This document shows, piece by piece, positions 1-8,254 of a DNA stretch of 51,244 nucleotides (position 1 is the first letter of the stretch; the number at the start of each line of letters is the position of its first letter). Source of the DNA: Deltaproteobacteria bacterium (lineage in GTDB: Bacteria > Bdellovibrionota > FAC87 > UBA2466). The stretch spans positions 1 through 51,244 of the forward strand of contig JACPWY010000064.1 of the NCBI GenBank assembly GCA_016196825.1, given 5' to 3'. The notes below the pieces were generated by a model, which did not search any database, was not told the origin of the DNA, and saw only the letters and a list, made by a program, of their open reading frames with translations. A program made the position numbers and the translations under genes.

Positions 1-84
1 AAAGGCTATGCAGATATCGCGGCCGTGGTGGCGGCGATAGAGGCAGAGCAGGCTGACGCCGTAGAGCAGAAACGCGCGGCCTGA
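1..84 (+). CDS. C-terminal end of a truncated gene, unknown
   Basis: The window opens inside an open frame that reads 27 codons to a TGA at 82-84. The visible tail is rich in Ala, Glu and Gln, looks like an amphipathic helix and ends in KRAA. Nothing in it identifies a family. It is called a gene end because the reading is uninterrupted and a ribosome-binding-like GAGG with a new ATG (94) follows directly. Confidence 0.3.
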   Translation, partial: KGYADIAAVVAAIEAEQADAVEQKRAA

Positions 85-169
85 GGAACAACCATGGGAG
101 TCGCTCCGAAAAAAAGTTCAGCTAAAGACTCGACATCCTCATCTCAAGGGGCAGGGTCCGGTTCGTGAA

Positions 170-778
170 ATGCAAATTCTGGCGGCGACTCAGAAGACCT
201 CCTTGCGCCGAGCCTTTGCAAGCGCGGATGGCCGCGTGATCCGTGTTTTGGGTTTCAGTCCGGCGAAGGCACCGAAACTTCGGTTCACCGCAATCTATTT
301 TAATGTCGGTGATGCCAAGAGTGGTGCGCTGTTTCGGGAAGGGAAGCTTCGGGTTTTGGCGCGCCTGGATGATGGGGAGATCACTCAGTGCCAGTTTTCG
401 GAGGGGGACGCCGAGAAGCTCTCAAAGGAGCTGGCGAACCAACCTCTGAACGGGGTGGTGTGCCATGGGCCGCTGGTGGATTGGCGCGATGAAAACCATG
501 TAGGGGGCGCCGGTGTGGGGCCCGGGGGACTCGTTCGCACGACTGAGCTCCAGATCAATGAGAAGGTCCTCGAAAGGATCGAGTACCTCGAGGGACAGAA
601 CCCGAAGCCACAATACCAGGTCACGTTCAATGAGAATGTGAAAGAGGTGACGGGTGCGACCGGCTCCCAGGTTAGTGGCAGCGAGACTTACGAGATTATT
701 GCGTTCGTTGTGAAGGAGGGTGAGAAGTCGGTGCGTGACTGGGTCACCTGCACCCGCTACTGGGCTCTTTTGCCCTAG
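170..778 (+). CDS. hypothetical protein, 202 aa
   Basis: I do not recognise the family. The protein has no signal peptide or membrane segment and looks soluble, with alternating beta-like stretches and a Gly-rich loop around residues 112-121. It ends WALLP. ATG 170 is the first possible start in an open frame running back to 65, and it has no clear ribosome-binding site. A 24-codon ORF (94-168) with a GAGGAA site just upstream, encoding a Lys/Ser-rich peptide, ends two bases before this ATG. The two may be translationally coupled, or the real start may lie in that ORF if the sequence has an indel. Coding quality is good throughout, so the gene is probably real. Confidence 0.6.
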   Translation: MQILAATQKTSLRRAFASADGRVIRVLGFSPAKAPKLRFTAIYFNVGDAKSGALFREGKLRVLARLDDGEITQCQFSEGDAEKLSKELANQPLNGVVCHGPLVDWRDENHVGGAGVGPGGLVRTTELQINEKVLERIEYLEGQNPKPQYQVTFNENVKEVTGATGSQVSGSETYEIIAFVVKEGEKSVRDWVTCTRYWALLP

Positions 779-836
779 GAGCCTAAAATCGGTTCCGCTT
801 TCCTAAAGCCGGGATTTGGCCTAGAACTGCTTCATT

Positions 837-1277
837 ATGTTTTTTCCTCGATTGCTCGTGAAGTGGTTGGTCCTTGCCTTGTCTATCCTTGTTTTGCCCC
901 ACGTCTTTATGGGGGTGGGGGTTGACGGGATTGGCGCTGCGCTCGCCGCCGCCGCCGTCCTCAGCGTGTTGAATGCCGTGGTGAAGCCGCTCTTGGTGTT
1001 CATCACGCTGCCGTTCACGGTGATTTCCCTGGGGCTTTTTCTGTTTGTGATCAATGCGCTTCTTTTGAAGTGGACGAGCTACTGGGTGGCCGGGTTTGCG
1101 GTCGATTCTTTTGCGACGGCCTTTATGGCTTCGCTGGTAGTCAGTTTTATCTCCTGGATCATGAATATCTCGTCCTTCTCTCCGCAGACTGGGGTTCGCT
1201 TCATGAAGATTGAGCGTCGCCCCACTCGGGATGCCTCCACCATTGACCTGGATAAAGACGGCCAAAAATGGAAGTAG
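837..1277 (+). CDS. small four-helix membrane protein, phage-holin family 4 type
   Basis: A 146-aa integral membrane protein with about four hydrophobic segments: roughly residues 5-25, 33-55, 57-75 and 86-108. A Lys/Arg/Asp-rich cytoplasmic tail follows. The pattern of a short first helix, then N-A-V-V-K-P-L-L and a 'TLPFTVISLGLFLFVINALLL'-like segment, is that of the PF04020 ('Mycobacterial 4 TMS phage holin', YvlD-like) family. These are widespread chromosomal proteins of unknown role, and the holin name is historical. Its end overlaps the nagZ start by 10 nt, so the two are probably co-translated. The family call rests on recognised sequence character, not on an alignment. Confidence 0.8.
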   Translation: MFFPRLLVKWLVLALSILVLPHVFMGVGVDGIGAALAAAAVLSVLNAVVKPLLVFITLPFTVISLGLFLFVINALLLKWTSYWVAGFAVDSFATAFMASLVVSFISWIMNISSFSPQTGVRFMKIERRPTRDASTIDLDKDGQKWK

Positions 1278-2296
1278 CCCTTCTGGAAATGATCGGGCAG
1301 ATGGTTGTCATCGGCTTCCGCGGCTATGAGATTGCGCCAGGCAGTGTGGTGGCCGAGGACATTGTCCGGCGAAATATCGGAGGGGTGGTCCTCTTTGATA
1401 AAGATTTGTCGACGAGCTCCTCCCGCAATATTCAGAGCCCAGAGCAGGTCGTGCGGCTGTCGGCACAGGCGAAATCCCTTTCGCAATCATCGCTTTGGGT
1501 GAGCATTGATCATGAGGGTGGCTATGTCTGTCGCCTCAAGGAGAAATTTGGCTTTCCGAAGACGATGACCGCTTTAAAGATGGCGGCTCTCGGACCTGAA
1601 GACTTTGTCGGGGCAGCCGATCGGATGGTCGATACCTTGGTAAAGTCTGGGATCAATCTGAACTTTGCCCCTGACGTTGATGTGAATGTGAACCCGGAAA
1701 ATCCAATCATAGGAAAGTGGGAGCGCAGTTTTTCGAGTGATCCGGATGTGGTGGAGGAGCGGTCCGACGTCTTTATCAAGCGCCACCGCTTGCAAAAAGT
1801 TTTGACCGCGCTGAAACATTTTCCCGGCCACGGCAGCTCGAAGGGGGATTCTCACCTCGGCATGGTGGACATTACCGACACCTGGCAAGAGTATGAACTT
1901 AATCCCTTCGAGGGGCTCATCAAGAGTGGTCTCACCGATTCGGTGATGACCGCCCATGTTTTTAACCGCCACTGGGACGAGAAATACCCGGTGACCCTTT
2001 CACCAACGATCATCCCCGACCTATTGCGGAAGCGATTGGGGTTTGATGGCGTCGTGTTTTCCGACGACATGCAGATGGGCGCGATCACTCAGCACTTCGG
2101 CCTAGAGGAGGCCATACGGCTTGCCATCGGGGCTGATGTCGATGTTCTCGTTTTCGGAAACAACGTGAGCTTTGACGAACACATCGCTGAAAAAGCGATC
2201 GCGATCATCGAGAGTCTTGTGAACAGGGGCGAAATTTCCCGCGCCCGAATCGAACGTTCTTTTCGCCGAATCCAAAAACTAAAAGGCCAACCCTAA
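1268..2296 (+). CDS. nagZ: beta-N-acetylhexosaminidase (GH3), NagZ-like
   Basis: A cytoplasmic glycoside hydrolase family 3 enzyme expected to remove N-acetylglucosamine from anhydro-muropeptides during peptidoglycan recycling. At 342 aa it is the usual single-domain NagZ length. The substrate-binding motif KHFPGHG is at residues 183-189. Asp194-Ser195-His196 matches the mobile-loop Asp-His dyad acting as acid/base. FSDDMQM holds the nucleophile, Asp266 or Asp267. There is no signal peptide, as expected. The start overlaps the upstream membrane gene by 10 nt; the inner Met8 would also fit the typical family N-terminus. I see no other recycling gene nearby. Confidence 0.93.
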   Translation: MEVALLEMIGQMVVIGFRGYEIAPGSVVAEDIVRRNIGGVVLFDKDLSTSSSRNIQSPEQVVRLSAQAKSLSQSSLWVSIDHEGGYVCRLKEKFGFPKTMTALKMAALGPEDFVGAADRMVDTLVKSGINLNFAPDVDVNVNPENPIIGKWERSFSSDPDVVEERSDVFIKRHRLQKVLTALKHFPGHGSSKGDSHLGMVDITDTWQEYELNPFEGLIKSGLTDSVMTAHVFNRHWDEKYPVTLSPTIIPDLLRKRLGFDGVVFSDDMQMGAITQHFGLEEAIRLAIGADVDVLVFGNNVSFDEHIAEKAIAIIESLVNRGEISRARIERSFRRIQKLKGQP

Positions 2297-2311
2297 GGGC
2301 TTAAGCTTAGG
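2292..2311. terminator. short convergent hairpin, weak terminator
   Basis: CCTAAG and CTTAGG enclose an 8-nt loop exactly between the converging ends of nagZ and the Zn-finger-like gene, and both stop codons fall in or beside it. There is no T-run, so intrinsic termination is doubtful. Confidence 0.3.
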
Positions 2312-2672
2312 CCGATGCGGCGGCTGCTGGCTTTGCGTCGGTTTTGGCCGGAGCGGCCTCTTTCGCCTGTTCGATGCCCTTCACGTAGTAGTTTTGAAAA
2401 TGGTTCTCACAGAACCCGTGGCGGTTCATCGTCGCCGGAAGAAAACATGTCTTGTCTCGGCAGGTCTTGTAACGCCGGCTTCCAAACTTTCCGTGGCGCC
2501 ACTCGCGGTAGTGGGAGGCGCAATAGCTCTTCGCTTTGTAGCGGCGCTTGCAGCCCGTGATGCTGCAGGTCTTACCGCCGCACCGGAGCTTTTTCTCTTG
2601 GTTCACCTTGGCCTTTCGGGTTGTAGTCGCGGCGGTGGCTTTTTTGGTGGTCTTTGTTTTCTTTACGGCCAT
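2307..2672 (-). CDS. Cys/His-rich basic protein, 'vegetative protein'-like putative zinc binder
   Basis: A 121-aa basic protein. Residues 1-32 are Lys/Thr/Ala-rich (MAVKKTKTTKKAT...), like a histone tail. Two Cys-rich modules follow: one around residues 32-60 (CGGKTC, C-K-R-R-Y-K-A-K-S-Y-C-A-S-H-Y) and a second of the same plan at about 68-95 (C-R-D-K-T-C, then F-C-E-N-H-F). The tail is Ala/Lys-rich. The repeated C-x4-C...C-x2-H plan suggests two small zinc-binding folds, similar to proteins annotated 'vegetative protein' in myxobacteria. ATG 2672 is preferred because GGAGGG lies 6 nt upstream. The basic tail suggests nucleic-acid binding, which is inference. Confidence 0.7.
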   Translation of the reverse strand: MAVKKTKTTKKATAATTTRKAKVNQEKKLRCGGKTCSITGCKRRYKAKSYCASHYREWRHGKFGSRRYKTCRDKTCFLPATMNRHGFCENHFQNYYVKGIEQAKEAAPAKTDAKPAAAASA

Positions 2673-2820
2673 GATGCCCTCCGAGAATAGTTTCGGAAGA
2701 CGGCGAGAAATACTTAACGCATTTAGTCGCAAGCGCCGGAGCGGCCTTCACAATTTACACAATTGGATGATGCGAAAGGTTAACTGCAGCGGGGCTTATT
2801 CCGAAACGGAAGGTGTGCGA

Positions 2821-3144
2821 GTGCTTCTCCTCCTATCCTTACTGACTCTGCCCGCCGAGGCGGCCTTTCGGGTGTATCTCCTGCGGGTGACTCAATACGA
2901 TTCCTTTGGCAATTTCGTGAAGCACCAATCGGTTATGTCGACGCTCGATCACCTTCAGTACGAGCATTATCATGGTGGGTATCGGTGGTCGAAGGTGGAG
3001 CTCATCGATACCTGGTACTGCCCAGGCGACACTGCTCACCGAAAACTCTGCGATCGCCCCAAGGTGAAAGACCGCGTCCCCGCCTCTCTAGAGCGAGACA
3101 AACGCACCTATCTCCCCTACAACCGCCAACCCATCATTCCCTAA
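2821..3144 (+). CDS. small exported protein, unknown, 107 aa
   Basis: A short secreted protein. The GTG at 2821 gives a hydrophobic signal sequence (LLLLSLLTLPAEA) with a likely cleavage before AFRVY, and GGAAGG lies 7 nt upstream. GTG 2815, two codons earlier, would add an Arg. The mature part is about 90 residues, rich in Tyr/His/Arg, with two Cys (WYCPGDTAHRKLC) that could form a disulphide. No known domain was recognised. Ten bases after the stop a long palindrome begins. Confidence 0.6.
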   Translation: MLLLLSLLTLPAEAAFRVYLLRVTQYDSFGNFVKHQSVMSTLDHLQYEHYHGGYRWSKVELIDTWYCPGDTAHRKLCDRPKVKDRVPASLERDKRTYLPYNRQPIIP

Positions 3145-3153
3145 GGTGCCCCT

Positions 3154-3235
3154 AAGGTGCCCATCGTATTTTAGGCCTTTTTGGTGCCGGTCAAGTGACC
3201 GCTACCAAAAAGGCCTAAAATACGATGGGCACCTT
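3154..3235. repeat. 82-bp perfect-arm palindrome (cruciform/REP-like)
   Basis: Bases 3154-3185 and 3204-3235 are exact reverse complements of each other (32 bp). The 18-nt spacer contains a second perfect palindrome (CGGTCA-AG-TGACCG), so the whole folds as one long hairpin with a small internal mismatch. The outer ends read AAGGTGC...GCACCTT. It begins 10 bp after the stop at 3144, so it may also stop transcription, although it lacks a T-run. Confidence 0.9.
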
Positions 3236-3296
3236 GTGCCCCTCTGGGCACCTTGTGCCGTTGGGCACCTTGTGCCGTTGGGCACCTTGTGCCGTT
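3227..3296. repeat. tandem 17-bp repeats, each a mini-hairpin
   Basis: Three exact copies of GGGCACCTTGTGCCGTT occupy 3246-3296. They are preceded by a variant copy at 3227-3245 that shares its first bases with the right arm of the palindrome. Inside each unit GGCAC-CTT-GTGCC is a perfect 5-bp hairpin. The array apparently grew from the palindrome arm. Confidence 0.9.
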
Positions 3297-3376
3297 GGGA
3301 GCAGAGCGTTGTGGTGCGGAGCAGTCGGTCTTGGCGGTGGGTTGGAAGGATGGGGTAGAATGAGGGTCACCTGTGA

Positions 3377-4744
3377 ATGGCAATCTATATGGCTCCTCAA
3401 TTAGAAACTAGGGAAGTGACGCTGACTGGCATTGGGCCGAGCCAGTGGCCTTTGTGCAACGATGGTGATCAGATCACCTATCTGCCGACGAAGTCGCTGC
3501 GCTTTTCCGATCTTGGAGTCTATCGGGTTGGAGTCACCACGGTGTGCCACCGGGTCATTGCAACAAGAACTGATGGCGGCCGCTCCTATCTGATGAAGGG
3601 GGACTCTCGGCTGAACGATGATGGCTGGATCGCGGAAGAGGCGATCGTCGGGCGGGTGGTGCGCGTGAACAACCGGCGCATCGACCGGCTGGCGCCTCGG
3701 GTCTTCGCTAGGTCCATTGGCCTTTTGAACTATCTTGGCTACCGACTCGACCAGGTTTTCTTTGAGACATGGATCGGCCAGATTCGCGGCCATCTCACGA
3801 CCTACCCGATCTTCGAAAAGCTCTTTCCGTTTGCGGTGAAGCCGTGGCTCATCGTGGCCCCGAGCACTCGGCGCCAATTTTGGAACGTGCTCAAAGATGG
3901 CTTTTTGGGATCGCGATTCAATCTGTGGTGGCACCCGCCCAAGGATGAGGGGCGTCGAATGCGGCGCCATTCAGGCGACTATGGGCACGCCTACTATTAC
4001 GATGAGCTCTTTACCGGTGGAAACGCTGAGGTGAGTTCGGTCTGCGACGCCGTGGGGACGGCTGGTTTTGTCCTCGATATTGGCGGCGGCTCAGGAAGGC
4101 TGGCGGAGAAGCTCGTCTATGGGGGCTCGCGCGTGACCCTTCTAGATAACTCCGAGACCATGGTCAACAAGGCCTTTGAACGGGCGCGGCGGATGCCGAC
4201 GCGATTGAAGGGGCGGCTCGGGGTGGTTCACGGCGGTGTGGAGCAGATGGTTTTTGATGAAAGGTTCGACACGGCGATATCTCTGAACAACGCCTTTGAA
4301 CACCTCACGAGCTGGTTTGCTGTGGAGCAGGCGCTGGGGAAGGTGCGCCTGGCGCTGAAGCCCGGCGGCCGCCTCTATGTGGATGTCCACAACATCGAGC
4401 ATTGGCATCGGCTGCCATTTTGGGGGCGGTGGCGGTGGCTCGATGAAGGCTCGCGCCAGTTGCCCGAGGGGCCGGAGCGTTTGTGGAGTCGCACGCGGCT
4501 CACCGGGAATCGGCTCACGTGGGATCACGCTGTGGGGCGCCGTGAGTTCACGCTTTGCCGAACGTCGTTGCTCTGGGGCACTCGCTCGCAATGGGAGGCC
4601 GCGATTCTAGCGAACGATTTTCGAATTGAGGCCGTCTGGGGGAATTGGGATCGCGTCTCGCTGGACCACCCCGACGCCAGGAAGCTTATCTTCTGCTGTA
4701 GGAAACTCGTCAGTCGTGATGGTAGCCAGTCTTATTCAATATAG
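3377..4744 (+). CDS. fusion of S24/S26 signal-peptidase-like domain and SAM methyltransferase
   Basis: A 455-aa two-domain protein. Residues about 15-100 follow the S26 plan: G-P-S-x-W-P with candidate nucleophile Ser22, GDQITY, DLGVYRV, C-HRVIATR with His58 where SipW/ER-type enzymes carry the catalytic His, YLMKGDSR, DDGW and IVGRVVRV. There is no transmembrane anchor, so it is a soluble version. Residues about 205-370 are a class I methyltransferase: glycine motif VLDIGGGSGR at 232-241, acidic VTLLDNS, then a motif-IV-like region and LKPGGRLYVDVHN. The middle linker (105-200) is unassigned. The 3' end overlaps the converging rlmH by 35 bp. A role in modifying or processing a peptide is possible but unproven. 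Confidence 0.75.
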   Translation: MAIYMAPQLETREVTLTGIGPSQWPLCNDGDQITYLPTKSLRFSDLGVYRVGVTTVCHRVIATRTDGGRSYLMKGDSRLNDDGWIAEEAIVGRVVRVNNRRIDRLAPRVFARSIGLLNYLGYRLDQVFFETWIGQIRGHLTTYPIFEKLFPFAVKPWLIVAPSTRRQFWNVLKDGFLGSRFNLWWHPPKDEGRRMRRHSGDYGHAYYYDELFTGGNAEVSSVCDAVGTAGFVLDIGGGSGRLAEKLVYGGSRVTLLDNSETMVNKAFERARRMPTRLKGRLGVVHGGVEQMVFDERFDTAISLNNAFEHLTSWFAVEQALGKVRLALKPGGRLYVDVHNIEHWHRLPFWGRWRWLDEGSRQLPEGPERLWSRTRLTGNRLTWDHAVGRREFTLCRTSLLWGTRSQWEAAILANDFRIEAVWGNWDRVSLDHPDARKLIFCCRKLVSRDGSQSYSI

Positions 4745-5138
4745 AGAAGGCTCGAAAAACCTGCTCCCAAAGAAGTAGCCAGGCGAAATCGCCGGGGAGG
4801 GTGAGGTCTGAAAGCTTCCAGAGCCAGTCGGCCGATTTTCTCGAGTCTTCCGAAAAGCCATAGGCATTCCCGACACAGAAACGAACCGTTTCGTGCCCGC
4901 CCTCCCGCCACCGTTGGATCTTTTGCGCGAGCCCTTTTGAATCGATCGATTTTCCCCGTTCATCGAGGAGGATCGTGACGCCTGGCTTTTTTTCGAGGTG
5001 GGCCCTGAGTCGCGCTTCATCCTTAAAGAACTTCTCCTCAAATTTGAGAGTGTGCCTGAGCCTGTTCTGGTAGAGCTCGACGAGCGAGCGCGTTTCGGCG
5101 AAATTGGGTTTGGAAACGAGAATCAATTCCCAAGTCAT
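4710..5138 (-). CDS. rlmH: 23S rRNA pseudouridine-1915 N3-methyltransferase RlmH
   Basis: A SPOUT-fold methyltransferase that acts on helix 69 of 23S rRNA in 70S ribosomes. The 142-aa protein shows the family blocks LDERGK, FCVGNAYGF (SAM knot, normally F-x-I-G-G-x-x-G), LSDLTLP, EQVFRAFSI and a C-terminal YHHD, where the family has YH. Two usually conserved positions after TLP (His and Arg) are replaced in TLPGDFAWLL, so the protein is divergent. It is directly coupled to ileS: TAATG shares one base between the ileS stop and this start. Confidence 0.88.
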   Translation of the reverse strand: MTWELILVSKPNFAETRSLVELYQNRLRHTLKFEEKFFKDEARLRAHLEKKPGVTILLDERGKSIDSKGLAQKIQRWREGGHETVRFCVGNAYGFSEDSRKSADWLWKLSDLTLPGDFAWLLLWEQVFRAFSILNKTGYHHD

Positions 5139-8100
5139 TAGAGCTTCACTATCGCGAGCGAAAGAGTGAATTCATCGAGGGTCTGTTCGGCGGTCCAGGT
5201 GGCTTGCTGAACGGCCTTGAGATCAGCGCAAAGCGTTTCACTGCAGATGTAATCGCGGTGGGCTTCCAGGGAGGTGGCAAGATCAGGTGGGCAGGCGTAT
5301 TGGATCTTCACTCGGTCGGTGACTTGAAGGCCCATGTCCTTTCGAAGCTTCTGCACGCGATTCACGAATTCACGCGAGCGCCCCTCATTGATCAGAGCTT
5401 CGTCGAGCTTCGAGTCGAGCCATACAGTGGTGGAGGCGGCCGTCTGGATGACGCCGGCCTGGCGGGGTTCGCGCACGATGACGACGTCATCGATTGTGAT
5501 CGTTTCCCCTTCGACGAGAAAGGTTCCGACGCTTTCTAGGGTAGCGACTTCTTGCGCCGAGAGGGCGCGGATCTTTTCGGAGACGGCTTTCATCTTGGGG
5601 CCTAAACGGGGGCCGAGCACCTTAGCGTTGGGCTTGGCGAGAAAGTTGACCCACTGGGCCTCATCGGAACTGAAGGAGACCTTCTTCACGTTGAGCTCAT
5701 TAGCGATAAGCTCCTGGTGCTTTTCAATGACCGAGCGATCCTTGGGCTCGCGCGTGATCACCATGAATTCCTTCAACGGCTGGCGCGTCTTGAGCTTGTG
5801 GGTATTGCGCAAATTGCGCCCGAGATTCACGACCGTATCTACAAGCTCCATTTCGTGTTCGAGGTCCGCGTTGATCCAATGGTGGTTCACGCGGGGGAAG
5901 GAGCAGAGGTGGACGCTTTCCTTCTCATCGTTGCCAAGGTTTTGGTAGATGGCCTCGGTGATGAATGGAAGAATGGGGGCCAGGATTTTCGAAAATTCCC
6001 TTAGTACATAATAGAGCGTCTGGTAGGCGAGCTCCTTGTCACTGCTTTTCTCCTCGCTCCAAAATCGGCGGCGGTTGAGGCGGATATGCCAGTTGGTCAG
6101 GCTGTCGATGAAGTTCAGCACGGCCGGAACCACCTCATGAAGGTGGTAGTCCTTCATCTTGTCGTCGACGCGCTGGATGAGGGTTTGGAGGCGCGACAGG
6201 ATCCAGCGATCGAGGTCATTCTCGAGTTTGTCGAGTGAGTCGGCTTTGAAGTGGGCGGGTTCCCAACGATCGGCGGTCGCGTAGGTGACGAAGAAGGAAT
6301 ACGCGTTCCACAGCGGCAGCAGCACCGAGCGGACCACATCCTTGACCCCGGTTTCAGAGAAGCGGAGATCTTCGGCGTGCGAGGCCGGGGAGTTCATCAA
6401 GAACGCTCGAAGCGCGTCGGCGCCGTAGGTGTCGAGGATGAAGACCGGGTCGGGGTAATTCTTGAGCCGCTTACTCATCTTCTTGCCATCTTCGGCGAGG
6501 ATGAGGCCATTCACGACAACGTTCTTAAACGGGGGCTTGTCGAAAAGCGCGGTGGAGAGAACGCTCAGCGTGTAGAACCAGCCGCGTGTTTGATCGATCC
6601 CTTCGGCGATGAAATCGGCCGGAAAGTTGGCGTCAAAGACCGCCTTGTTTTCAAAAGGGTAGTGGTTCTGGCCATAAGGCATGGAGCCGCTTTCGAACCA
6701 ACAGTCCAGGACCTCCGGAATGCGCTTCATGTCGCTCGCACACTTGGGGCATCGGATCGCCACGTCATCGACAAAATGCTTGTGAAGGTCCGTGAGGATC
6801 TTGCCCGAGAGCTGTTCGAGATCAGCGCGTGAGCTCACGCAAAGTTTTTCTCCGCAGGAGCAGCGCCAGACGGGCAGCGGAGTCCCCCAGAATCGGTTGC
6901 GGCTGATGTTCCAATCGCGCGCATTCTCGAGCCAATTGCCGAAGCGGCCATCGCGCAGGTGCTCCGGCACCCAGTGGGTCTGTTTGTTATTGGCGATCAG
7001 GCGCTCTTTGAGCGTTTCAACGCGGACAAACCAGGTGGATATGGCCTTATTCATGAGGGGCGTGTCGCTGCGCCAGCAGAAGGCGTAGTTGTGTTCGATC
7101 GTATCGTGTCGGTAGATCGAGCCCTGGGCCTTGAGAAACTGAATGATCTCTTTGTCGGCGTCTTTGATGTTGAGGCCGGCAAAATCGGGCGCCTTGTCGG
7201 TGATGTTGCCTGTGTTGTCCGTAAAATCGACAATAGCGATGTGGTTCTTTTGGCAGACGTGGAAGTCTTCTTCACCGTGGGCGGGGGCCGTGTGTACGAT
7301 TCCGGTGCCGTCCGTGGCGGTGACGTGATCGCCTAAAAGCACTCGGAAGGCGCCGGGCTGATCTTTGGCGTAGGGAAAAAGAGGGAAGTACTGTCGCCCC
7401 TCTAGAGCGCTTCCCTTCACCGTTTCCTCGATAATGTAGTCCTTGGGGCTTTTGAAATAGGCGCCCAGGCGATCTTTGGCGAGCCAGAGATGTTCGTTGG
7501 CTTTTGAGTCGAGGACGCGCACATAATCGATCGATGGTGACACGCACAGCGCGAGGTTCGCGGGCAATGTCCAAGGGGTGGTTGTCCAGGCGAGGAAGAC
7601 GTTTTCACTCCCCTTCTCTTTGAAGCGCACGGTGAGCGCGGGGTCTTGCACCGATTTGTAGTTGAGGCCCGCTTCGAAGTTGGAGAGCGGAGTGGCGATG
7701 CGCCAGCTGTAGGGCATCACGCGGTAACCTTCGTAGATGAGCCCTTTGTCCCAAAGTTGTTTGAACACCCACCAGGTGGTCTCCATGAATGGAGTGTCCA
7801 TGGTGCGGTACTGATTTTCGAAATTGACCCAGCGGCCGGTGCGGTTGATGACCGCTTCCCATTCTTTCGTGTAGCGCTGAACGATTGATCGGCAGCTCTC
7901 GTTGAATTTGGCGATGCCGTATTTCTCGACATCCTTGAGGCCATTGAGGCCTAGCTCGTTCTCCATTTCGAACTCGACGGGCAGTCCGTGACAGTCCCAG
8001 CCCCAACGCCTCTCGATGTAGTGGCCCTTCATCACCCAGTAGCGGGGGACGATGTCTTTGAGTGTGCCGGCGAGGATGTGGCCGTAGTGGGGAAGGCCGG

Positions 8101-8248
8101 TTGCGAAGGGCGGGCCGTCATAGAAAACAAACGGTGCCTTGCCGTGGTTGGCGTTGAGGCCTTTTTTCACGATGTCTTTGGAGTGCCAATACTCGAGGAT
8201 CTCACGTTCCTGCGTCGGAAAATGAGTGTCGGGTTTGACGGGCTTCAT
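5138..8248 (-). CDS. ileS: isoleucyl-tRNA synthetase, type 2 (eukaryote-like)
   Basis: A class Ia synthetase charging tRNA-Ile. At 1036 aa it is about 100 residues longer than the usual bacterial enzyme. The HIGH signature is GLPHYGH (residues 51-57) and the second signature is KMSKR (590-594) within VVVNGLILAEDGK. Both are hallmarks of the type 2/eukaryotic-archaeal clade; type 1 bacterial enzymes have HIGH and KMSKS. Other landmarks are WGWDCHGLPVE, the editing-domain segments TTTPWTLPAN and GTGIVHTAPAHGEED, and Cys pairs at about 463-503. Type 2 enzymes are typically mupirocin-insensitive, so resistance is predicted. It is co-transcribed with rlmH and probably with the small ORF upstream. 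Confidence 0.97.
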   Translation of the reverse strand: MKPVKPDTHFPTQEREILEYWHSKDIVKKGLNANHGKAPFVFYDGPPFATGLPHYGHILAGTLKDIVPRYWVMKGHYIERRWGWDCHGLPVEFEMENELGLNGLKDVEKYGIAKFNESCRSIVQRYTKEWEAVINRTGRWVNFENQYRTMDTPFMETTWWVFKQLWDKGLIYEGYRVMPYSWRIATPLSNFEAGLNYKSVQDPALTVRFKEKGSENVFLAWTTTPWTLPANLALCVSPSIDYVRVLDSKANEHLWLAKDRLGAYFKSPKDYIIEETVKGSALEGRQYFPLFPYAKDQPGAFRVLLGDHVTATDGTGIVHTAPAHGEEDFHVCQKNHIAIVDFTDNTGNITDKAPDFAGLNIKDADKEIIQFLKAQGSIYRHDTIEHNYAFCWRSDTPLMNKAISTWFVRVETLKERLIANNKQTHWVPEHLRDGRFGNWLENARDWNISRNRFWGTPLPVWRCSCGEKLCVSSRADLEQLSGKILTDLHKHFVDDVAIRCPKCASDMKRIPEVLDCWFESGSMPYGQNHYPFENKAVFDANFPADFIAEGIDQTRGWFYTLSVLSTALFDKPPFKNVVVNGLILAEDGKKMSKRLKNYPDPVFILDTYGADALRAFLMNSPASHAEDLRFSETGVKDVVRSVLLPLWNAYSFFVTYATADRWEPAHFKADSLDKLENDLDRWILSRLQTLIQRVDDKMKDYHLHEVVPAVLNFIDSLTNWHIRLNRRRFWSEEKSSDKELAYQTLYYVLREFSKILAPILPFITEAIYQNLGNDEKESVHLCSFPRVNHHWINADLEHEMELVDTVVNLGRNLRNTHKLKTRQPLKEFMVITREPKDRSVIEKHQELIANELNVKKVSFSSDEAQWVNFLAKPNAKVLGPRLGPKMKAVSEKIRALSAQEVATLESVGTFLVEGETITIDDVVIVREPRQAGVIQTAASTTVWLDSKLDEALINEGRSREFVNRVQKLRKDMGLQVTDRVKIQYACPPDLATSLEAHRDYICSETLCADLKAVQQATWTAEQTLDEFTLSLAIVKL

Positions 8249-8254
8249 GAGCCG

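Noticed and set aside
3227..3296. Tandem repeats as a mini CRISPR array
   Set aside because: Spacing is 3-5 bp, repeats are contiguous and units are 17 bp; no spacers and no cas genes.
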